64,000 nucleotides of DNA from Nannochloropsis salina CCMP1776 (GCA_004565275.1 SDOX01000007.1:178696-242695); one strand, 5' to 3'; positions 44,750-56,049 are shown, counted from the first letter of the stretch. Notes: a model not told the origin generated them from the letters alone. Numbers and translations: made by a program.

Positions 44750-47700
44750 ATGATGGAGGATGACAAGGAAAAATTTGTATATCCTTTGCTCTTTGTACCG
44801 CCTTTGATCCTCGTCCAAGCCCTTTCGATCCCCTCGCGTTCGCCTTTGTCTCAGGGATTTAAAAGGAAGCCGATGCCTTCGGGTAATGAAACACCAAAAA
44901 GGTACCTCCCGACAGAGAGCTCCTTGGAGGACAATAGAGAGGTGATGGACTATCGGAGAGTTGGCTACCAGGGGTCATCGGGTGGTGGAAGCAGCCCGGG
45001 GAGGAACGGGGACGTGCTCGCACACAGTGGACGTGGCCGGTCGCGGGCCTCCTACCCTGGTTGGCCTCAGCACCAAGACCATGCAACGGCGCCCGTATCA
45101 CCCCTCCTGGACAAAGCCGCGGTGGTCGTGCGAAACAATGCGACCGCCCTGGAATCTTTGTCGGCACGTGGGATCTGGCTGCTCCTCTTTCTCCCCTACC
45201 TGACCCTTGCCCTCGCCCTCCTTATTGACGCCCATCCCCAATACCGTTTCACATCCGGGTATGCGTTCCCACCGGGCGAAACCGTGGGGCCTTGCCACGG
45301 GGAGGACCACATCCGCGATGGATGCGTGCGGGTGGTCAATGCCAACTACACCGCCCTCTACTCGCCCCCGTTTCGGCTCCCCATGGGCTCCACCATCCTG
45401 GCCGTGGACGCTTTGGTAAATGCCCGCGCGCCTTTGACCCCTTTCGAGGCCCGCGTGGAGCCAACACCGGCGAGGAAAAGGCTGTTAACGACGCCGACGC
45501 CGGTCCCTCTCCTTTCCGTTTCCCCTCCCTCCCCGACCCTGCCTGCCTCCACGCTTTCCTCTTTCCCGCGTCCCTCCTCGCGTCCCCCCGTCCCGCTCGA
45601 ATTCACGGAGGACACAGACGACGACGACAGCAGCGAAGGGGGGGAACTCTCGGTCACAGCCAAGCTGGAGGTCCCCTTCCAAGACGGGTCGGGCTGGCGG
45701 CTTCTCTGCCAAGGGCCGTCCGTTGGGTGGACCTGGGGGGGAGGAAGGGGCGGAGGGAGGGCGGAGGAAGGGGCGGAGGAGGCGCCTTGCCGCCCATGAA
45801 CGGAGGGAAAGGGCCCTGGGCCGTGTCCCCTCCCACCAGCTTGAGGACCTGCCCGGCTTCCCCCCTCCCTCCACGTCCTTCGCCGCCCGCATCCTGACCG
45901 TAGTCTTCGACGCGCCAGGCATGGAATACAGGGGCTTCCCCTCCTACCGACTCAGCATCGTCGTTGCCGGGCCCGCCGCCGTGAGCTTCGCCCCTCAACT
46001 TGGGTACCTCATCCATCACGACCGGTTTTCCTACCTCTACCTCCTCTTCCTCCTCCGCGCCGCCCTCCTCCTCCTCACCCTCCTCGGCCTTTTTCGGTGG
46101 CACCGACGCCTGCGCCGAGAAAAGCCGGGCGGGCTCCGCACCTGGTTGCCCGAACAGCATTACGTCGGCCTGGTCCTCCTCCCGGCCCTTTTCCTCTGGC
46201 AGAACCCCTTCGCCCTCCTCGTCGGGTATTGGGGCCGACCGCCCTCCCTCCTCCTCTTCCTCGCCGACCTGGCCAGTGCCGCCGGGTATCTTACCATGCT
46301 CTTCGCCTGGGTCTGCATCGTCGACGGCCTCCGCTGCTATGAGACTTCCAAGGAGGTCTGGCGCCGGGCTCTGGCCCTCTCCCCTCCTACCCGATCCCTC
46401 CCTCCCAACCACCTCGCCCTACATACGGCCTCTTTCCCTTCCCCATCGGACGCCCACAACCCTTGGCAGCACCAGCAAAGCTTTGCCCCACCTCACCTCT
46501 CTCCTATTCCCGCCCCTCCCTCCCTCCGTCCCTCCTCCTCCTCCGCCCTTCCTTGGCCCCCCAAGCACCACCCGCTCGGAGATTACTTCTCGGATTTCTT
46601 CCTCCCTAAACTCGCGCTCTACCTCCTCTCCCTCTGTCTCACCCTCTTCCTCTGCGTGCTCCGCTACCCTTCCAAATTTTTCCAGAGCCGCCCCCCTCTC
46701 TCATCCTCCACTACCTCTCCCCCTGCCTCCGTCAGCGTCAACACCGAAGACTCCGGCCTGCCCCCCTCCCTCCGCCGGGTCTATGCCCTCCTCTCCTTCC
46801 TCCTCGTCCTCCTTTTAGCCACCTGGTACCTTCTCTTCCTCTCCTCCGTCCTCCTCACCGGCCGGGCCCTGCGGCGACAGGCTTACCTGCGGACACGTTC
46901 CCAGCAGCTGTCTTTCCGCTTCATCTCCCAGCAAGTCTTTCTCATCCTCTGCTGCAAACTCACCCTCCTCATCCTCGGCACCCTCCGCCTCGCCCGCCTT
47001 CTCTTTGGGGTCGGGGCGGGGGGCGGGGGAGGGAAAAGCTGGGAGGGTGCCTTGTCCGGGTGGTCCCTCTACGCCACCTCCTCCTTTCAAGCGCCCATGG
47101 GCGAGCTCCTCTTCATCAGCATCACCGCCTACCTGATGGCCTTCATTTTCTCGCCCGCCACCCGCTGGTCGGGCTCAGACGTGGGGGGAGGAGGCTACCC
47201 ACACGTGAGCCTGGAGGCTGAGCTCCCTCCCTCCCTCCCTCCCTCCCTCCCTCCCTCCTCCTCCTTCCAAAGCCTTCGGTCCAAACTTCTCCCTTCCCCG
47301 AAACCCATCTTCTGCCTAGAAACCGCTTGCTGGCTCATGGAGGCCTCTTGGCAGGCCTACTACGAACTGGACGCCCGTTCCCTCCCCTCCTCCCCCTCGC
47401 CCTCCTCCCCATCCTCCCTCCCGGCCTCCTCCCCGTCCTCCACCTCCTCCCTCCCGGGGCGGATGGCCCTCGGCAATTTGAACGTGCGGATGGAGGGGTA
47501 CGTCCACGACGAGGGCACCGACACGCGATCCGTCCTGGGGCGGGTGGGAGGCAACGAGGGAGGGGGAGGGGGAAGGCGCGGCCGAGGAGGGGGAGGAGGG
47601 TGCGGGAGGAAAGGAGCCTTGCTGCTTGCCTTCCGGGGGACATTGTCCTCTCGAAACATGTTGACGGATTTGAAAATGCAACAGGTAGCTTTCCCCTCGG

Positions 47701-49097
47701 AGAGGGTGCTGCGAGTGGTGGAGGAGGGAGTCCGGGGAAGGAGGGAGGGAGGGAGGGAGGGAGGGAGGACGCAGACAGGGAAGGGAGCAGGGGGCGCGCC
47801 AGGAGGGGATGGAGGCCAGGGAGGAATGGAGGAGGAGGAGGGGAAGGAGGGAGGGTGGGGCGGAGGGGGTACCCGGGTGGGGGGAGTGTCGACAGGGTTG
47901 CGGACACCAATCAGGGATCGACCGAGGACGGGGTGGAGGGAGGGGGGCAGGAAGGGGTATGGGAGTGCGGGAGGCACGAAATTTGTCTCGGCCTCGCCGG
48001 TGGCCATGCGCTGGACGGGTCCTGGGGAGGAAGGGGGGGAGCTGTCACGGAGTGTGGGTAGGGAGGGGACATGGGGGGAGAGGCGCCCTGGTGCTGAGGA
48101 CGGGGAGGAGGGGGGGAGGGGGGGAGGAAGAGGAGGAAAGAGGGGCCTCACCCGGAGTCAGAGCAGCGGAGCCACGGCCGGCATGCTGGAGAAGGGGGTG
48201 TTGGAGGCCTGTGAGCGCAGGCAGCGGTTCCAAGGCGGGGATGGACCGGGAGGGGCGAGGCCAGAGGACAGGGGCCGTCGGCCGGGGGAGGATGCGCAGA
48301 CAGGTCCGGCCCTGGATGCCGCCGCACAAGAGGAAACGCGTCTGTTGCTCAGCGTTGAGAAGGGAGAGAGGATGCCCCTGGTGGCGCCGGGGGGGAAGGA
48401 CGCAGGGGAGGCGCCAGGGCGGGAGGGGACGGCCGGCCCGACAAGTTGCGGTCAGAGGGCCCTCGCCCACCTCCCTGCCCTCCGACACGCCCTTCCCCAC
48501 GTCCACGCGGGCTTTTGGTCCGCCTACCTGTCCGTGCGGACCCAGCTCTTGTCGGCCGTGGAAAGCGCGCTGGCAAGGGAAGGGACGGAGTACCTGTATT
48601 GCACAGGGCACAGCTTAGGAGGGGCTTTGGCGCAACTCGCCGCCTACGATCTAAGCATCAATTTCCCTGCCCTCCGACACATTGAAGTCTACACGCTCGG
48701 GTCACCCCGGGTCGGAAATCCGGCTTTCTCCTCGGCCTACGAAGCACGTGTGCCCGCCACTTTTCGCGTGGTGGTTGACGGCGATCTGGTCCCGGGTATG
48801 CCTAAGATATTTGGTATGTACAGGCACTCGGGGGTCGAGGTTTTGGTGGACGCGGAGAACGGGGGTAATTTGATCGTCTCCCCGTCCGCGGTGGAGAAAT
48901 GGCTGCGTCTTCGTAATCGCACGAGTACCACAAATCATTCATTGACCACGTATCGGGATTGCATGGAGGCATGTTTTAGTCCAGATGACTTGGTGCATTA
49001 CCTCCCGAAAGTGTTAGGGCAGGAAAACCGGACATCCGCGGACGAGGATTTGCCCGAGTGGCTGGTGGGGAGACGGCGGAGCACATTCGTGATATGA
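44750..49097 (+). CDS. Wntless/TMEM181-like membrane region fused to class 3 lipase
   Basis: Large intron-poor gene from ATG 44750 to TGA 49097. N-terminal part: polar leader, helix 1 (GIWLLLFLPYLTLALALLI), then a lumenal-type domain (CHGEDHIRDGCVRVVNANYT, GELSVTAKLEVPFQDGSGW). The frame changes once in the G-rich stretch 45725-45800. In the second frame: AARILTVVFDAPGMEYRGF, then multi-pass helices between about 46010 and 47170. WLPEQHYVGLVLLPALFLWQ followed by NPFALLV and the next helix (ASAAGYLTMLFAWVCIVDGL) resemble the core of Wntless/TMEM181-type seven-helix proteins. After low-complexity inserts comes a class 3 lipase: LLAFRGT (oxyanion hole, about 47631), HAGFWSAYLSVRTQLL, the nucleophile elbow YCTGHSLGGALAQLA (Ser codon 48611-48613), YTLGSPRVGNPAF, VVVDGDLVPGMP (Asp) and DDLVHYLPKVLG (His codon 48995-48997). 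The triad looks complete. Likely a membrane-anchored acylglycerol lipase; sensing or sorting by the membrane part is speculation. Confidence 0.8.
47224..47258. repeat. In-frame (CCCT)n tract in the lipase gene
   Basis: Encodes [11 protein letters not shown] between the membrane region and the lipase domain. Being coding, its length must change in steps of three units to keep the frame. Confidence 0.9.
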
Positions 49098-49866
49098 ACC
49101 ATGGTATTTCGAGGACTAAGAATGGGCGTCTCTACCATGCTTTCGCTTTAAACATGAGGAGAGTGCATATATCTCGATGGTAAGATTCAACTGGTTACAC
49201 ACGTCTCGTGAAATATTTGTAGGGATACACAATAAAAAGGTGCAAATATATCCAATTTCAGAGTTTTTAATAATTTGGTTCGGTCAATGTTATTTTCCGT
49301 CGCTTTAAACTTTTTTCCTGGCGTCTTGCTATCCTTCTGCAAGACATGAAGGTGACGTCACCGGCCGTTACTACATGGGCCACGGTTCCAACCTCCCCAT
49401 TTATGAAGTAATTCACGTGCTCTCCGCACGATTCTTTCTTTCACACGAAATAGAGGAATTTTACCTGTAGGACTCCCGTGTTGACGAGGTACGTGAGAAA
49501 AAGTTTCATCCTGGAAAACAGAGTGTGGTCATGCATCCATGGAATGTGCCGAGCCCTTGAGGTTCAATATCGTGTCACGTGTTATGCCATCCTACCTCCA
49601 CATGAAGTGAGAGAGGACTATAAATTGGTCAAACAACACATACAAATGGTAGATTGGTTTCATCGATGCTCACTTTTTGTTGATGTCAGCAACACTTTCT
49701 CGGACCGGCATCACAAAAGGAATGATCCTTACGTATTCTTTCTGCTCCGACGATTGTCATTTTCCTCTTGAAAAGTACGTGCATCAAAGTGATACATGTA
49801 TGCATACATTTTCCATCACCTACAGGTCACATTTGGTCTCCTCTTTCAGAGCCTGTGAAGGGAGCA
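49098..49866. other. Intergenic / possible upstream exon of MYB gene
   Basis: Mostly AT-rich. CTACAG (49821-49826) and TTTCAG (49845-49850) sequences just before the MYB start codon could be acceptors, so a 5' UTR or short coding exon may lie here. No definite exon found. Confidence 0.4.
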
Positions 49867-52077
49867 ATGTCCTTCTATCGCACTCGTTACAGGGGCAGCA
49901 AATCGCCCTCAACAGTAGAGCTCGAGGCCCAAAACAATGAGTGCCTCGGTGAGGATGAAGAAGAAGAAGAAGTGTTGGGTATTCACCGTCAAGGCAAAGC
50001 AAAGAGATTTGGTCCAAGCCGCAGGGATTCAGACGATGGGGAGGACGACGATGACGATGATGCATCTTACCGCATGGGGGACGACGAAGACGATGACGAG
50101 GAGTCGGACCCAGAGGTTGCCACAGCCAAAGCGCTCTTGATGCAAGGAAGAGGCCCTGGCCCGGCAGCTCCCTTTCGTTGGGCTACATCCCCATTTTCAG
50201 ACAATTCGACGGCAACCACAGCGCTTCGGTTGCTCTCGCCCCCACCCGTGGTGCCCGATGCAATACTTGGCGGGCAGCCGAACGTGCACTTATATGAGCC
50301 TTCCGGCCAGGTCCAGACTCGTCCTATTCATTCAGATATGGCTGCATCCTTGGCTTTGAATGGCGCCATCAATGGAGCCAATGCTCCCGCTACTCCTGCG
50401 CAGGCCTCGGTATTCCATGCAGTCAAGCACCTACCGGGCCCATTGGTGGGGCTGGCTATGGAGGACGACGGGAAACGGAACACGTGGACAGCGGACGAGG
50501 ATAAGATTCTAGCCTCTTTGGTGGAAAAATATGGGCCAAAGAAGTGGGGTATTGTCGCCACCTACCTCCCCATGCGGAATGCGAAGCAGTGTCATCAACG
50601 CTGGCATTACGTGTTGAAACCAAGCATTTCTCGAGACACGTGGACGGAGAAGGAGGATTATATAATCTACCACTATCAACGCCTATTGGGCAACAAATGG
50701 TCTCACATCGCCAAATACTTGTCGGGACGGACGGGCTACGCGGTTCGAAATCGACATGCTTTCTTGGTAAAGCATTATAAGGGGGGAAAGGTGCCGGTTC
50801 CTCCTGGTGAGAGTCTGCCATCAACCACCCCCAAGACGAATGGTAAGCCCATTCGACGCACGAACAATAGCACTATGGCTGCCTATGCTCGAAAAGTGAA
50901 GAAAATGAAAAAACAAATGGCGGCAGTGGGTGCATTGCGTGAATTTAAGAAGGGGGGGGCGACAGGGATAGAACAGCGGCCAATGGAGACGAGCCCCGCC
51001 CCCTCGATAACAAGAAGGGAGGAGATGGAGATGGATGGGTCTGGCAATACCCATTTCGAAGCTATGTCAGAGGAGCGCCTCAGCAGTCCTGCTAAACGTG
51101 CAGGTGGCTTTTTGCGGGTGCTGTGCAACCATGGCGAGGCGACCGGTGACACCGCGCCGGCAGGACGCACCCCAGGTTCTGCCTTCCCTCCCTCCTGGTC
51201 CACTTCCCCTCCTCGCTCTCCGCTTGACCTCCTGGCCGCGCTCCCTCACTCGGATTTGATGCAATTGCCCATGCCCACTCCCAGTCCCCGGACACGCAGC
51301 CTCTTCGAGACGCACTTTCCGAGTTTGAATAGTCCTCACCAGGCCCACACCATGCCCGTGCCTCCCCCGTTGCCCCATGTACAGCCCTCCCTGCCTCCTC
51401 CTTCCTCTTTAACAATACAAGTGCCACCTCCTCCACCCCCCTTACACTTGCGGCATCCAATGGAAGCCTCTACCTCGCCCACTTGGGCGGCGGGAGTGAA
51501 TATGACAGAAGCCTTGGGAGGCACCCGCTTCTTTGAGAGCCCTCAGGCCAGTCCTCATCCCTCCATCCAGCCGCAACAGTCCTCCTCTCGACAGGGACTT
51601 GCAAGAGCTGATGACCAAACACTGAGTAGTGAGGCCCACGAAGGAGGGAAAAGGGACATGGATGAAGACGAAATGTTGCACGATGGCAAAGGACAAGAGG
51701 GGAAGACAGGCAAGCCGGAGGAAGATGTATATGAGCATCGTGAGGACGCCCAGACATCGTATCTTTCATGGCACAAGGAGAATGAAAAAGAGGAACTAGG
51801 TCCGGATGTGGATGGTGTTGCGAGACAGAAGGAAAAGGTGCCCCGTTCAGAGGCCTTAACGGACCTGAAGGGGAGTCACGGTCGATCCGCAGAGGCGGGA
51901 TTGGAGGAGGACGGGCGGGAGGAAGCGTCAACTTCAATAGGAGTTGAAGTATTGGGGGACGAAGAAGGAGAAAATGAAGAGCGTGAGTACGGGCTGTACG
52001 GTTTAGCAGTGGCCGCGGTTCAAGAGGCTAACTCGCTTGAAGAGGACGATAAAGGGGAAGAGAAAAGCATGGAGTAG
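49867..52077 (+). CDS. Two-repeat MYB/SANT DNA-binding protein
   Basis: One long exon, 736 residues from the first ATG (the frame is open about 100 bases further upstream). The N-terminus is strongly acidic (runs of Asp/Glu around residues 30-80), as in activation or chromatin-contact regions. The MYB repeats lie at about residues 204-305: NTWTADEDKILASLVEKYG, then WGIVATYLPMRNAKQCHQRW, then DTWTEKEDYIIYHYQRLLG and WSHIAKYLSGRTGYAVRNRH. Trp spacing and the two recognition helices (NAKQCHQRW, TGYAVRNRH) fit R2R3-type repeats. A basic patch follows (YARKVKKMKKQM), then a long Pro/Ser-rich tail and an acidic C-terminus. Probable transcription regulator; targets cannot be told from sequence. Confidence 0.88.
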   Translation: MSFYRTRYRGSKSPSTVELEAQNNECLGEDEEEEEVLGIHRQGKAKRFGPSRRDSDDGEDDDDDDASYRMGDDEDDDEESDPEVATAKALLMQGRGPGPAAPFRWATSPFSDNSTATTALRLLSPPPVVPDAILGGQPNVHLYEPSGQVQTRPIHSDMAASLALNGAINGANAPATPAQASVFHAVKHLPGPLVGLAMEDDGKRNTWTADEDKILASLVEKYGPKKWGIVATYLPMRNAKQCHQRWHYVLKPSISRDTWTEKEDYIIYHYQRLLGNKWSHIAKYLSGRTGYAVRNRHAFLVKHYKGGKVPVPPGESLPSTTPKTNGKPIRRTNNSTMAAYARKVKKMKKQMAAVGALREFKKGGATGIEQRPMETSPAPSITRREEMEMDGSGNTHFEAMSEERLSSPAKRAGGFLRVLCNHGEATGDTAPAGRTPGSAFPPSWSTSPPRSPLDLLAALPHSDLMQLPMPTPSPRTRSLFETHFPSLNSPHQAHTMPVPPPLPHVQPSLPPPSSLTIQVPPPPPPLHLRHPMEASTSPTWAAGVNMTEALGGTRFFESPQASPHPSIQPQQSSSRQGLARADDQTLSSEAHEGGKRDMDEDEMLHDGKGQEGKTGKPEEDVYEHREDAQTSYLSWHKENEKEELGPDVDGVARQKEKVPRSEALTDLKGSHGRSAEAGLEEDGREEASTSIGVEVLGDEEGENEEREYGLYGLAVAAVQEANSLEEDDKGEEKSME

Positions 52078-52914
52078 CGTGGTGTGCAGAAAGAAATGGC
52101 AGGGGCTCATAGCAATTTACATTGCAGCGAGAGGGAGAGATCATCATATATGAGGAAGCGCATATCGTGTGTGAGAGGTATACAACCTAGGCATACCGTA
52201 TTTGTGGAGTATTTCTGGGGTAAATGCTGTTGTAAAGAAGCGCTCGAGGACTGAGGGGGAGTAAACTGATCAAGTGTTCTTGGACACTTGTCGATCCATT
52301 CTTCTTGTGGAGCTTAAGAGCTAGCGTAGCAGTGTTGGATACAAGCGATATGCGTCCTGAAGGGGCCACCGGGAAATCGAGGCTCGTTGACAAGCGTCTC
52401 CTCCCCGATTTGGAGGGAAATGAACGGGTTGATAGACGAATAATGACAAACGGATGTTTTGAATTTGTCCTCAACACTCATGTCAGCAATATCAGGAAAC
52501 GCGTTTACTATGGCAGTATGTTAAAGACATTGCAATACGAAAAGGCCACCACGTTGTAAGATCGACCCAAAACCATTGAACGGCATATACAAGCGATTGG
52601 AAGGCTATGAAAATGTCAGATGGCGAGCTTTTGACGGGTCACAAGAAAGGTTCATGTAAATATTCTTTCTTTCCAAGGGATGGCTACTCCTTCAAGTTGG
52701 ATTGAAGTCAACGGCAAAAAGGACGTACAGTTCTCCTTTTTTGTTTGAAATTTTGCAATAAATATCAACCATGCAATCAATTTCCGTGAATATGAACATA
52801 GGCCATGAAGGAGGCCATCGTACTGGCTCAGACTTTGAAGAGCAGAGTGTCCCACTCGACTCTCACCGAACAATACAATCCTTCCTATCTAATCCAGCCA
52901 ACGCCATGCGCTTA
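52078..52914. other. Intergenic between convergent genes
   Basis: 837 bases between the ends of the MYB gene (+) and the tetraspan-type gene (-). AT-rich; no gene recognised. Confidence 0.45.
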
Positions 52915-55119
52915 TTAAATGTACTCCACTTCTTGCGGGGGCGACCTTACCACCCGATTTGGTTCGTCAGCGTCACTCCTCCTCGACCTGGTCCCGTTCC
53001 CGTCTGCCTCTTCTTCTGGCATGGGGGTGTGGCATTCCGGGATGGGGGTCAACAAGTGGCTGCGCCCCCCCTCCCGCGGCGGCTCCATTTCAGGCTTCAA
53101 GGCTACTCCGACCTTTCCCTTCTCCCTTTGCACCACCATCACCACCTCTTCCTCGCCTTCCTCGTCGCTGCTACTGTCCTCGTCTCCGGTCTGCCACCAG
53201 GACTGCCGCCCCTCCACTTGCCCCTGCGGGGGATGCTGTTCTTGGGAGAGGGAGCGACGCCTGTTCGCCGCAGACATGGAACGGACTTTGTTGCTTCCAA
53301 ACGAAGAGACTACGCGTTCCTTGCTTCCCCCGCCCTTCGCTCCCTCCGCCTGGTTGGCCCTTTCCCCATACGCACTGCACACTGCGGCCCGGCCGCGGAG
53401 TAGGAGGATGGTCATGAAGAACAAGATACCGCCCATAAGCCAGACACTGACCCGCACTATGCTAGCGATGAGGAAAGGCGCCTTCGCACAGCTGCTGGAG
53501 GCGGAACGAGGAAAATTGAGACAAGCTACTCCCCCCTCGGGGAGCGGGTGTGTAAATTGGACGCAGGCGCAGCCCGAAGAGAAAGCACACGCATTGCCGA
53601 GGGTGTCTCCCAGGACCAGGCCATTGTCCAAGACCAATTTATCCGAGCTGGCGCCGCACATGTCCAGGTGCTCCAACCTGTCGAGGAAGTCGAGGTCGAA
53701 GAAGAGGGCAGTCACCACCGCCCCCGCTCCCCCACCCAGCAACAGGGCATAGAGCCCCCGCATTACCAGCCTTTTCAGAGCCTGTACCGATGCTGCCCGG
53801 TCCCCGTTGTCGTGGTCGCCGCTGACGATCGTCCTCCGCCTCTGCGAGACCATGGTCACGAGCCCCAACCCCGCGCAGAGCAAACCCGCCCACCAAGTGG
53901 TGTAGTCGCTTCCGAGCACCATCGTGTACCACTCCAACCCCGCTTGACTGAAGCCGCACGCAAGCAGGCACAGGCCCAGGGCGACGGTGAAATTTTGCTG
54001 CAAAACGGTATTGTTGTGTCCCCCCACGTAATAGAAGGACGGCCGCCGGGGCTGGCTGGTGGTAGGATTTGTAGCCGCGGCCGTTGCGAGCAATGAAGGT
54101 GGGAGACGAGGCGGCGTGTGCGCAGAAGATACAGAAGAATTGGGGTGCGGCAAAGGAGGCGCAGTGGCCTCGTCGCGACAGGGTATGGGAGTCACCCTGG
54201 AGAAGGTGGCGGGGGGCTGTTTGGGGGGCAAGGCAGAAGACGATGTGACATGGGCGGATCCCAGGGGTCTCGTCGAGGCCTCGGTGCTCAGTGTGGCGGC
54301 CGATGGAAAGCTTGAAGGTACGGAAGAGGATGCGAAGGGATGCTGGGGCTCTGTCGTGCTGGAGCTTTCGAAGAGGGTTGCTACCCGGTCGGTTTTTTCA
54401 GGCCCGAAGATCCGCCGCACGCGCGGGCTGCGAAGCACCGGCAAGACAATTGGACTTAAAGGCCGAAGAAGGGATCCACCAGCGCCTGTCCCCGCACTTT
54501 TGTAACTTCGTACTTTAGGAGAGAAACAAGGTTCGTCTTTTCGCTCTTCGTCGTTGTCGGTCTCAAAATAGGACGGAGCGCAGCTTTCGAAAACACCTTT
54601 GCTACTGTCCAAGGGCAGATCTTCCAACTCTCCAGGCCCCAGTGAATGGACCTTGTCATGGAGAGAAGAGCTCATGGCTGTATCCCGGCTATTGTTGACT
54701 TCGCCGCGAGTAACGTTACTTCCTTCACATTCAACTGTCCCTTCCTTCTTAGGGGTGTGTGGAGGGGGACTCATTTCTCTAGAGAGCGGGGAAGATACAT
54801 TCACCTTGGTTTTTGTTGTTGACGAGATGAAAGGCCCCGTGATAACTTTCAATGACGAAGAGAAAGCTGAGTCGGCCTTCTTCTTCCTCTCCTTTTTACC
54901 GTAGATAGAATTTCCTAGTCTTTCTGACATGACGCGAATCGTTCCCATCGGCGACGTGCTTGGGTTAGTCTCATCGCTATTATCCTTCATGCTCCCAGTG
55001 ACAGGTAGAGGCTCATTCGTGGGTGAGTCGACAAGTTCCATGGATAACCTGGCCGGCCGGTTCAATTGATGACGGGGCAGATCATTCTTATCAACCGCGT
55101 GCTGTTCAGGCTTTTCCAT
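52915..55119 (-). CDS. Ser-rich four-helix membrane protein, unrecognised
   Basis: Single exon, 734 residues, ATG start. The first about 370 residues are polar, Ser/Thr/Pro-rich and basic, with many possible phosphorylation sites and no domain. Four hydrophobic segments follow: VLQQNFTVALGLCLLACGFS, YTTWWAGLLCAGLGLVTMVS, LYALLLGGGAGAVVTALFF and LIASIVRVSVWLMGGILFFM. Between the last two is an extracellular-type loop with about six Cys (LDMCGASSD, NACAFSSGCACVQF, GGVACLNF, SSSCAKAP), so disulphides are likely. The C-terminal tail is Ser/Arg- and Glu-rich. The layout (two short loops, large Cys-rich loop before helix 4) is tetraspanin-like, but no CCG motif is present, so I do not assign it to that family. 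Likely a surface or endomembrane protein with a long cytosolic tail. Confidence 0.75.
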   Translation of the reverse strand: MEKPEQHAVDKNDLPRHQLNRPARLSMELVDSPTNEPLPVTGSMKDNSDETNPSTSPMGTIRVMSERLGNSIYGKKERKKKADSAFSSSLKVITGPFISSTTKTKVNVSSPLSREMSPPPHTPKKEGTVECEGSNVTRGEVNNSRDTAMSSSLHDKVHSLGPGELEDLPLDSSKGVFESCAPSYFETDNDEERKDEPCFSPKVRSYKSAGTGAGGSLLRPLSPIVLPVLRSPRVRRIFGPEKTDRVATLFESSSTTEPQHPFASSSVPSSFPSAATLSTEASTRPLGSAHVTSSSALPPKQPPATFSRVTPIPCRDEATAPPLPHPNSSVSSAHTPPRLPPSLLATAAATNPTTSQPRRPSFYYVGGHNNTVLQQNFTVALGLCLLACGFSQAGLEWYTMVLGSDYTTWWAGLLCAGLGLVTMVSQRRRTIVSGDHDNGDRAASVQALKRLVMRGLYALLLGGGAGAVVTALFFDLDFLDRLEHLDMCGASSDKLVLDNGLVLGDTLGNACAFSSGCACVQFTHPLPEGGVACLNFPRSASSSCAKAPFLIASIVRVSVWLMGGILFFMTILLLRGRAAVCSAYGERANQAEGAKGGGSKERVVSSFGSNKVRSMSAANRRRSLSQEQHPPQGQVEGRQSWWQTGDEDSSSDEEGEEEVVMVVQREKGKVGVALKPEMEPPREGGRSHLLTPIPECHTPMPEEEADGNGTRSRRSDADEPNRVVRSPPQEVEYI

Positions 55120-56049
55120 TCCTGACCCTGTCGGTCAATAAAATTTTAATTAAATACAGCGTAATGCGGTGATTTAAATCTTCCTTTGCTTCAACTTTAT
55201 TCGATCACAGCTACCGATTCTCCACTCCTGCAGCCGGCAAAGGAGAGGGCAATAAACACCCAGAGGCTATGTACCGCGCGTGGTTCTGTATATTTACAAA
55301 TATAATTAGCATGTATAGCATGAGTTATGTATATTTATAATTAAAAGAAAAGCTTGAGACAAGAACTCAGAAAAACGATAGACGAGCGAAAGCAACGAGC
55401 ACCCTTGGAAGTCGTTTGCCGGGTCGATGTACGATGTCTGATATCGTGATACAAAATAGAGTGCGGCACTTTGGTGTACGAGGTCTTTTTCGCCAAAGCT
55501 CAAAAAGATCGTAAAAAATAAGTGTACCGGGAAAATTGTTTTGACCATGAAGATTCTTCCTTTCATGCAATCCAAATATTTGAAAAAATGATATGGTGGC
55601 GAGAGCTCTGAAGATCTGCTCTTGGCGAAGAGGCGCGAAACGGCGCGACCGTTACTGACCGTTGCTCCTAAAGTTTAAAATTTAAACAATAAGAAATGTA
55701 CTGCCTTGTACAGGGCCAGCAGTCTAAAAGCCTGTCTACTGCCTCAAACAATGAGCTGTGAGAATGAGGGTTCATATACGAAGAAGTTTATCGATGGGCA
55801 GGTTTGTATTTATTCAATAAGCGATCAGTTGTCTCGTGAAAAAGAAATATGCCTTCCATCAACACGTCCACTATATGTTTTCGGGAAAATACATATTTTG
55901 CTCGTCGTGCCTCAGCACAATAAGGCTACACTGGCGCATTTATAATCTGTTATCGCCCATTTTTAATAAAAGATAAGAATTGCTATACCACAACAATGGG
56001 TGCCGCCCAGGGCGACGAAAACGACTGAATCCTCTTGACTCTGTGCCAA
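55120..56049. other. AT-rich intergenic DNA
   Basis: Contains the presumed promoter of the Ser-rich membrane protein gene and AT-rich sequence up to the fossil retroelement. A 10-base palindrome-like TTTAAATTTAAA occurs near 55677. No gene recognised. Confidence 0.4.
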
